Shown here piece by piece: positions 56,411 through 64,000 of a DNA stretch of 64,000 bases (positions within the stretch are counted from its first letter, which is position 1; the number at the start of each line of letters is the position of its first letter). This DNA is from Babylonia areolata. Its lineage: Eukaryota; Mollusca; Gastropoda; Neogastropoda; Buccinidae. Location of the stretch: positions 5,171,230-5,235,229 of the forward strand of contig NC_134891.1 of assembly GCF_041734735.1 (NCBI RefSeq). The letters run 5' to 3'. A model generated the notes under the pieces. That model searched no databases. It was not told where the DNA came from and was given only the letters and a program-made list of their open reading frames with translations. Made by a program: the position numbers and the translations under genes.

Positions 56411-56719
56411 AGGCTGTGGGACCGACGACCTTTCAACACACTCACTCTGCAAGTTCAGACTCGTTCACCAGCATGCATTTCTGAGTTTTTATGATTGAAT
56501 CCTCATCTTTGCCCTCATGAATCAAACTATGCAATGGCGTGCTTGTGCTGTGTGTGTGTTTGCATCCCGTCTGACTGAGAATCTGTGTGGTTTGGGTGGG
56601 AGGTGAGGTGTGGCTTGTTGCTTCAGTGTGTCACCGCTTGGCCGTATCGGATGTGTGAGCGTTTGTCTGTCGGTGCGGTGTTAGCCTGCATCATCAGATG
56701 GCATGAAAATTTGTTTATG

Positions 56720-56725
56720 AATAAA
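56720..56725 (+). terminator. Candidate polyadenylation signal of the PHF20-like gene
   Basis: AATAAA 1.1 kb after the stop codon, followed within 40 bases by GT-rich sequence (ACTGTGTCAGTGG, GTGTGTGTGTG). Confidence 0.4.
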
Positions 56726-56729
56726 AAGA

Positions 56730-58215
56730 ATCATTATTTGACAAACTGTGTCAGTGGTATCGGAGTGTGTGTGTGCGTGGCTGCATGTGTGCATATATCT
56801 TTATTTCTCTTTATCTATAGTATCTGTCTTATCATGTATACACACACATATATATTATATAGATAGATGATGGCTGATTCGTTTCAGGGAAAGTTGAAGA
56901 AATCAGTAGTATAAATCATAGCATTCGTGTATTAATACTGTTACCCGTGAATGCATATAGAATACCCCTTTCAAATGCAGATGAAGTGGAGACCAAATAA
57001 GAGTTAGGATGGGAGTTTTCCTGAATTGGATTGTTTAGCCAAGGTGGGAATTACTTGTTTATCACTGCCCGAGTCGCATGCACGCGTGCGGGCATGCGCA
57101 CACACACTCACACAAACCTACACACGCTGACAGTTACACACAAACACAGGGCATTCACAGGTCTGTTCACACCACCTGTGCCCAAGGTCAAAATCTTGCA
57201 GCAACTCGCTTTTCTATCCTTTTTGTTGTCCATCTTCTAAAAACAGAAGTACCCTGTTTTAATTCCGGTGTGAAGATGACCTATTTGTCAGCATAGTAGA
57301 GACTTAGACAGAATTCAACTGTTTTAGTTTGGGTCGGCAAGATGATCTCTGTTTCAGTATAGTAGGGACCTAGACAGAATTACCCTGTTTTAGTTGTGGT
57401 GTGAAGATGATCTCTTTGTCAGCACAGTAGGGACCAGAGAGCTTTATCTGTATAAAACTGTGACTGCAACTGGGAGCCTGTGGAATCCTCTCCAAAGCAG
57501 AGAGAGCTATTGGATATGCCTGATATAACTCCACTTGATCTCTTGGAAGTGGAACCTGTCGCTCACTCTCTCTTTCTCTCTCGCTGTATGTCTCTCATCC
57601 ATCTCTCCCCTCTGTCTGTCTGTGTCTGTGTGTGTGTCTCTCTCTGTGCCTCTCTCTCTCTCTCTCTCGCTCACTCTCTGTCTGTCTCTCCTCTATCCTC
57701 TCTCTCTGTCTCTTAGAATGAATGTTTAAAAAGCAGAAATTATTCTCAAAAAAAGGTCTCGCCTTGTCTCTCTACACACGCACACTATTGAAATAGTCGA
57801 TCCATTTTGTGTGCTGTGGCACAAAAATCTGCCTCTGAAGATGTCCACTGTTGTGCTCTGTGTGATGTCTTAGCTTGTTGCTAGCTTCCTTCAGGTGTGG
57901 CCAATGCTTTTGAAATATGTTGTTTTGCAAAAAAAAATACAAAGTGCTCAGTTCATGGAAGAAAATGTCTAATCATGCTATTTATCTATGTGTGTGATAT
58001 TTGTGTGTTTGCTTGTGAATGTGTGTGCGTATTCCAGTGAAATTATGTGCGCCCACTTGTCACACTCATCTTGCTGTAAAGAAAATGACAACACATACAC
58101 ACAAAAACAGCACATTTTTTCCCCCACAAGTTTTTGCCCTGTTGAAATCACATGTGACAATGAAAGCGGGGCTTTCGACAGGGTGTGATGTGTGATCAGC
58201 AGCCAGGGCGAATAC
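56730..58215. other. Intergenic, no gene recognised
   Basis: Includes a triple tandem repeat of about 70 bp at 57243-57433 (TACCCTGTTTTAGTTGTGGT, AAGATGATCTCTTTGTCAGC) and a (CT)n block at 57560-57710. The rest is unique AT-rich DNA. Confidence 0.55.
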
Positions 58216-58417
58216 CAATTCTTCTTCTTCTTCTGCGTTCGTGGGCTGCAACTCCCACGTTCACTCGCATGTACATGAGTGGGCTTTTTCGTGCATGACC
58301 GTTTTTACCCTGCCATGTAGGCAGCCAATACTCTGCTTTCGGGGGTATGCATGCTGGGTATGTTCTTGTTTCCATAACCCACCGAACGCTGACATGGATT
58401 ACAGGATCTTTACCAAT
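58216..58417 (-). mobile_element. SINE family C, truncated
   Basis: (CTT)n end, GCGTTCGTGGGCTGCAACTC and CGCTGACATGGATTACAGGA, then cut off; the tRNA-like head is missing. Confidence 0.8.
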
Positions 58418-58879
58418 GAAATGTACAGACTACAATCCAGTTTCACCAGGTTCATTTTCAAGGCTTCATGAGCGTGTGGACTGAGCAATCACAATGTATG
58501 CCACACCATCTCTGCTTTGATTCACTGAGCGATGTGCACGAGCACTGCTCTGGTATGAAAATTTGTCATCAGCTCTTTCACAGCCAAGTTTCTGTGTGAG
58601 AAACGCTCTCCAACGTCAAATATTTTAAAATACCATGCTCACAGACACAGGCTTCGGTTCATGTTCTCCACTCCATCACCTAGGAAGGTGGGTCATGCTG
58701 CTGCGCTCCTCCCCATTACGGTGTCGGAATGGTCAACGTGATGACCGTGGACTCCTAACAGGAAGAAGATGTCAAAACAACCCGATGGACACGTTCACTT
58801 CAAACTCGGTCAGGGGGAAAAGGCTAGTCATTGTGTTGGTGGGAAACTGGCAGCAGCTGTAAAGCTTTGTTACAATGTG

Positions 58880-59457
58880 AACAAGAGAGGCAAGGCTTTC
58901 AAGACTCACTTGTGATATACTTTTAAAAAAAAATCCAAGCTTTTTATGTATTGAGTATAATTTCAAAATGTAATGTTGAGAAAGATCAGTTTAAAGCAAA
59001 TTAACTCCCCTGGCATTACAGAGTAATTTCCCTTTTTTACTATCTGCACCAAAACGTTTGCAAAATAAATAAAAATTCCATGCTTAGCAAAAGAAGTTCC
59101 TGTTTGAACAAAAAATGATAATAATGACTGCTCTAGCTGTTGGGTCAGAATATCAGATCAAAGTGCCAAGTTTAGAGAATACAAAAAATATAGATATAAC
59201 AGTAAATGCAGTTTGCATATAATTAGGCTTCATTCTTTATTTTTTGTGCCCATCCCAGAGGCGCAATATTGTTTTAAACAAGATGACTGGAAAGAACTTA
59301 ATTTTTCCTATTTTTATGCCAAATTTGGTGTCAACTGACAAAGTAGCTGCAGAGAAAATGTCAATGTTAAAGTTTACCACGGACACACACACACACACAG
59401 ACAACCGAACACCGGGTTAAAATATAGACTCACTTTGTTTACACAAGTGAGTCAAAA
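58880..59457 (+). mobile_element. Repeat family E, full copy
   Basis: GGCAAGGCTTTCAAGACTCA start, internal GCCAAATTTGGTGTCAACTG, end CTTTGTTTACACAAGTGAGTC and A-rich DNA. Confidence 0.75.
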
Positions 59458-59504
59458 ATAGTCTTAGAATGACTTCTGATGTTGACTGTGCACTGCCCAG
59501 CCAA

Positions 59505-59645
59505 CAAAAGCCGCCTACAGGGGTGAAAGAACGGTTTTCACAATCCTACTCCTCCTTCCCCGAGGACTGTCATGGACTGGAACAGCCTGCCTCCAGAGGT
59601 TATCTCCTCAACCTCGGTGGACTGCTTCAAGTCCTGAATCTGACC
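59505..59645 (+). mobile_element. LINE 3' fragment (Jockey/CR1-like)
   Basis: Two frames together give RFSQSYSSFP and RTVMDWNSLPPEVISSTSVD, the S-F-F-P-R-T-x-x-D-W-N-x-L-P motif common at the C-terminus of non-LTR retrotransposons. A one-base shift at about 59560 separates the two parts, so it is dead. It is followed by a C-rich tract. Confidence 0.6.
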
Positions 59646-59657
59646 GACCAGCACATC

Positions 59658-59765
59658 TCCCCCCCCCCCCAACCCTACCCCCCCCCCCTCCCCCACCCCC
59701 CTCCTGACCCCACCTCCTCCTCCTCAACCACCACCCCCCCCCCCCCCCTGCCCCCCGTCCCCCCG
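59658..59765. repeat. C-rich tract
   Basis: Runs of up to about 14 C with short CCTCCTC and CAACCCTA breaks. Confidence 0.85.
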
Positions 59766-59799
59766 AAGTCCCAAATTGCCAGTTCTACAAAACAACCTA

Positions 59800-60341
59800 G
59801 CTAGTGGAAACCCCTCAGTTCCTTTCACATGAGAACCATCAAAATGATGATGGTGGATGTTCAAAGAAAGAAGAAGTACATGTAAATAAACTGCAAAGGA
59901 AGGGAACTAAATCCTACAGTATTTCTAGATGTGCCCTCATGTGAACTGGAGGAAGATCAGAATATTTTCAGCATGTGTGTGGCAATGAAGCCTGCCAAGT
60001 CTGTAAACTCCCCAGGATTGAATGGGTTAAATAAAATCTAAAAAGCAGGTGCCTGAGCTAGGCATAAAACAAAGTGCTTGTCAGGCCTCGAGAATTTACC
60101 AAACGTGTGTGTATTTGGTTCAAATCGAGGGGTATAAATGTTGTTGGTTTTTTGGTTTTTTGTTTGTTTGTTTGTTTTTTTTAAGGCCAGGTTTGGAAGG
60201 AAGTCGGATGTGAGGCCAGACTGATTTTAAGTAATTCCAGAGGGTACTTAAGCTTCTGTGAATATCCACAAGGCTGAAAAAGAAAGACAGGAAGTTTAGT
60301 TCATGTGCCGCCTGGAAGTTTTGAAACATTACACACGTGCA

Positions 60342-60392
<51 letters not shown>

Positions 60393-60745
60393 ACATTCAA
60401 ACATAAACAGTAATGTGAAATGACGGCGAAGTACTGTGTGTGGTTATGAACAAAGATGGGGATGATAACCATTTCATTCTGCAAGAGGTGGACACATCTG
60501 GTTGTTGTCTGCCAAAACAATAAACAAAAAGCATAATTTGATCTCTCTTCTTTTTTTAATTAAAAAAAATTTTTATTATTATTATTATTTTTTAACCCTT
60601 CCTGTACATTTTAATCTTCAGCCATATCATACAGTTTCCTTGCACATTATATTTTCATAATTAACTCAGTGTACATGAGACATTGTTCAATCTGTTCTCT
60701 GTGTATCTGGCAAAGTGAATCATCTTGTTGTTTTGTACAGGTATA
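59800..60745. other. Intergenic, no gene recognised
   Basis: Unique AT-rich DNA with (CA)n at 60345-60390 and a remote family G-like fragment near 60183-60300. No exon pattern was seen. Confidence 0.5.
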
Positions 60746-60771
60746 AAGAAACTGTGCTGTATGTAAGATAG

Positions 60772-61092
60772 ACATGTCTGGTTATGACCATCAGAACAGC
60801 AGAGGGGGAAACTGCTGTCATGACAAAAGTGGGCAAGAATTTGATCATGGTGGAGAGTGTCTTGCCCAAGTTACATCCCCACTCTCTCGGCCAAGAGGGC
60901 GTTAGGACAGTCGGCCTTAAGATGGTTCGCACAGGCCAACTGGCCCCCAAGCTTGCAGCACTAAGAGCCAGTGCAGTTTTGCCTCCTAGTTTGAGAGGCA
61001 TAGTCCTTCACAAAAGACTAAGCTGTGTTTGTGAATTCTGGTTGAAGTGGACAAACCATTGATCATGCAGCTGTTACTTTGCTGTTGGCTGG
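60772..61092 (+). mobile_element. Dispersed repeat family F
   Basis: TGTCTGGTTATGACCATCAG through CCACTCTCTCGGCCAAGAGG and CATTGATCATGCAGCTGTTA. Confidence 0.78.
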
Positions 61093-61143
61093 ACTGTAAG
61101 TTCAGATAATGAGTTGTTGATCAGTGAGTTGTTTCATGTCATG

Positions 61144-61146
<3 letters not shown>

Positions 61147-61187
<41 letters not shown>
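61147..61187. repeat. (CA)n microsatellite
   Basis: About 20 CA units, followed at 61206 by a family E end fragment. Confidence 0.93.
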
Positions 61188-61188
<1 letters not shown>

Positions 61189-61369
61189 CCCCCAAAAAAC
61201 AAAAAAAGAAGAAAGGCAAGGCCTTTAAGACTCACTTGTGATACACACTTAAAGAAAAACAAAATAATGGAATCTTATAAAAAAAATCAAACATTAGTTT
61301 GTTGAAATGTGTTCTCTATTCGTTATCATAATCATATACAGCAGTTTCGCAAAAAAAAAAAAAGAAAAA

Positions 61370-61455
61370 AAAGCAGGTTTCAATGCGGATTAGAACCACG
61401 GATGTTTGGGACGAGAATGAGTGGTCTTACCCACTGCGCGAATTCGGGTTCAGAG
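61370..61455 (-). mobile_element. tRNA-like SINE head fragment
   Basis: On the reverse strand: GCGCAGTGGGTAAGACCACT (box A type) and CGTGGTTCTAATCCGCA (box B type). No body is recognised. Not a functional tRNA gene, because the acceptor stem does not close. Confidence 0.4.
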
Positions 61456-61590
61456 GTGATGTTAAAAAATTATTATTTGAGCATGTTCTTTTAGCGGAAT
61501 AAATCGACAGCAGCAATCGAAGTCATTACGTGGTTTAATCCTGTTATTTTGGTATATCTCGGGCATTTAAACATTTTCTTTCAAGTCCGA

Positions 61591-62035
61591 GGTAAAGGAG
61601 ATGTTCCCATCGCCTCAAAAACACTGCAGTATGTGTCGGTTTTTTTTGTTGTTTTGTTTTTGTTTTTTTCTTTAGATCTGCAGAGATCCGTGATCGACAA
61701 GCTTTGTCTTTCCACTCACTGAGAAACTACCGACACCGTCCATTCAGTTTCTTTTTTCTGTTCATTCTAGTTAATTCCGTATTCACTTTAACACTTTCAT
61801 GTGCAGAAAACACGTCGATGATTATTTAAGAAATTATTTTTATTCGGCGGTAAAGGAGACGTTGTCTTCGCGTCAGGCTTTGCAACATGTTTTGTCAAGA
61901 TCTGCACTGACCAGTGCCGCGTAGATGAGGCAGTGAAACGGTCGATTCAAATGTTCTTTTCTGTTCATTCTAGTTAATTCAGTGTCCACTTTAGAAAATT
62001 CATATGCAGTAAGCACGTCAATAATATAGTTAGTG
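61591..62035. repeat. Diverged tandem duplication, about 258 bp period
   Basis: GGTAAAGGAGATGTTCCCAT at 61591 is matched by GGTAAAGGAGACGTTGTCTT at 61849. CTGTTCATTCTAGTTAATTC occurs in both, as does ATGCAGTAAGCACGTCAATA or its variant. Confidence 0.8.
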
Positions 62036-62264
62036 TCACTGTGTGAGTTCTGTCTAGAATGTGTATTTCTTTGCTTTTAATTGTGAACAAGAAAAAAGAG
62101 GTCATGGCGTATTCTCACTTGACAATTGGGAAGCTGCAAAGAGATAACAGCGGTTTTCGGAATCCGGACCGAATATCAACGAAATAAACTGTTAATGACT
62201 CGGAAATACGTCTAAATTCGGGAGACTTAAACCCATTATTGGTATGACTATGAAGAATGTTTTT

Positions 62265-62425
62265 TTCCTGCTATGCTTATTAAAGCCAAGTATGGTATTG
62301 ACAGACAAAGTATTTCCAGAGAAAATGGCAATGTTAAAGTTTACCACGGACACACAGATACACAGACACACACACATACAAACACCGGGTTATAACATAG
62401 ACTTACTTTGTTACACAAGAGAGTA
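62265..62425 (+). mobile_element. Repeat family E, 3' fragment
   Basis: GAGAAAATGGCAATGTTAAA, then (CA)n and CACCGGGTTATAACATAGAC, ending at an A-rich run. Confidence 0.7.
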
Positions 62426-62910
62426 AAAAAACAACAACAAAAAAACCACACTCACAGAATCATCAAACAGGACAAAGAAACATTTCTCCTTCGTTTTTAT
62501 TGTGTTCATGGCAAATAGTGCGTGGTAATAAACATCAAACTATTACACAAGCAAGTTGCATTCTTTAATATTACGATATTTTTTTTTCCCATGGGAGAAA
62601 TTCTGGACAACGTGCTTGGAAAGCAGTGGGCATCGACTATAGTGCAGTGCCATTTTCTGTTTCACGATATTTTAGAGAGGGGGAAGTTGAGGAGATGCAT
62701 GGTATGCGTCTCTGTGTATGTGTCAGTGTGTGTATGTGATTGTGTGTGTATGTTTGTGCTTGTGTGTGTGTGCGTGCGTGCGTGTGTGTATGTGTGGGTG
62801 TGTGTGTGAGCATCTGTATTACGGCAGACAAGTTTCGCCATCCCAATGTTAGAACTAAAAGAAACCCTGAACAGCCTCATTCTAACGTATAAAAGCGATT
62901 ATTGTTTGTG

Positions 62911-62941
<31 letters not shown>

Positions 62942-62968
62942 ATTATTATTATTGTTTTTTTTAATACA

Positions 62969-62997
62969 GTCTGACATGTCTTCACCAGCACTACTGG
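62969..62997 (+). CDS. Candidate small exon of an unknown downstream gene
   Basis: A T-rich tract and TAATACAG acceptor, then TCTGACATGTCTTCACCAGC and ACTACTGG, then GTAAGT, a perfect donor. It would read SDMSSPALLG with phase 0 in and phase 1 out. No partner exon was found, so it may be chance. Confidence 0.2.
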
Positions 62998-63139
62998 GTA
63001 AGTTGTGTTACAATGTACAAGGACTTTCTGGTTATTCAATTATAGTAAGAAATGTACCGAATTGTGACATTTATCAACATACAGTGTGCAGTGCAATTCT
63101 CAGCATAAATGTGCAACAATATATCACAGTAACCTGAGG

Positions 63140-63238
63140 CCAACAATCACCTAAGTTTACGCAACACAAAAAAAAACAAATAAACAAATAAAACGGTACA
63201 GTTATGAAGTAAAAAGGAAAAAAAAATTACCACTGTTT

Positions 63239-63277
<39 letters not shown>

Positions 63278-63600
63278 CGGAACTCCTCCATGCCCATCTT
63301 CCCCCCTCTCCCTCCCCCTCCCACCACACACTCTACACTGCCCCTCGCTCACGTGCTTGTTCCATTTTCACTGTTGAGGGCTTGACAGTAGCAGCACAAC
63401 TTCCTTTCGATGAAAACACCAACCATTCTGCACAACCTTTCACCCCCTGGTGTCAGAGGTCATCATGGCAAACAGCACTGCATTGTGGGAAGCCAGAGCT
63501 CTTCCCACCGTTGACTAAACAACAACAACAAAACCGCCTATTTGGAACACTGAGCAGACACTGACCGCAGCGAGTGTCGTGCAAATTACGGAGTGCAACC
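63140..63600. other. Intergenic, A-rich and CA-rich
   Basis: A-rich runs, (CA)n at 63241-63273 and a C-rich stretch. A short open frame at 63382-63561 has no recognisable similarity. Confidence 0.45.
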
Positions 63601-63605
63601 AGGCT

Positions 63606-63637
<32 letters not shown>
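63606..63637. repeat. Poly(G) tract
   Basis: About 32 consecutive G; length unreliable. The remaining 360 bases to the end hold nothing recognised. Confidence 0.9.
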
Positions 63638-63638
<1 letters not shown>

Positions 63639-64000
63639 AGATAAAGACTTCTCTGAGTCCGTGAGAGATGGATCGGGCGAAGATTTGGGACGAGGGGTGT
63701 AGGGGAGGGCAAATCAAAACGCCTCGTTTTATATAATGGGTGTCTGTAATTCGTGTTCACAACAATCTGACAGCGAGATCTGCACTCAAACAGTCTACAG
63801 ACTTCCACCCACTTGGGAGAGGACTAACGGAAGGGAAATAATTATCTAGACTCATGCAGGCACGCAGTCACGGGCTACGTAACCGTGGGTTCGCTATTAT
63901 AATATTTACCCCGTGACAGAACTTAACAAAACAATCGCGGTGATGTGCTGTTAGAAAGTTCGCTTTCATCACACATTCATTGAACACAGCCCCATGTGCG

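Noticed and set aside
62522-62809. Frame beginning MGEILDNVLGKQWASTIVQC
   Set aside because: A short non-repetitive part of about 37 codons, no recognised similarity, and it ends in (TG)n; insufficient for a gene call.

Overview
The window looks like gastropod (probably caenogastropod) mollusc nuclear DNA. It has long GT-AG introns, very many (GT)n/(CA)n tracts, many minisatellites, several tRNA-headed modular SINEs of molluscan type, LINE 3' ends and small TTAA-flanked DNA elements. Taxonomy is inferred from this repeat style, not from a marker gene.

One gene dominates: a PHF20/PHF20L1-like chromatin reader (the family of Drosophila MBD-R2, part of the NSL/MOF acetyltransferase complex) on the + strand, coding 11390-55606. 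I traced seventeen coding exons with fully consistent splice phases, one with an unclear 5' end, and two tentative small ones. In order they encode MASE plus an acidic Ser-rich leader, two Tudor domains, a Lys-rich linker, a C2H2 zinc finger, a C4HC3 PHD finger, a conserved post-PHD helix region, a long disordered exon with four SUMO-type motifs, and the conserved C-terminal helical end. The favoured model is about 1126 residues; human PHF20 has 1012.

Before it (1-3742) lies the 3' end of another + strand gene: an Asp-rich exon and a terminal exon in matching phase, product not recognised. From 3.8 to 11.3 kb there is only repeat DNA: a piggyBac-type MITE, SINEs, two LINE 3' ends, a 43-44 bp minisatellite and microsatellites. 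After the stop codon (55.6-64 kb) there is a probable 3' UTR, another MITE, SINE pieces, a LINE 3' fragment and no convincing gene.

The main novelty is inside the PHF20-like gene. At least seven exon edges (exon 3 acceptor, exon 11 donor, exon 13 acceptor and donor, exon 17 acceptor and donor, exon 19 acceptor) lie in or at the border of tandem repeats whose units copy the splice site, usually with adjoining exon sequence. Other minisatellites start within tens of bases of exons 4, 5, 7, 14 and 18, and several acceptors carry a (TG)n tract where a pyrimidine tract is expected. The introns thus hold arrays of decoy splice sites, most of which would shift the frame.
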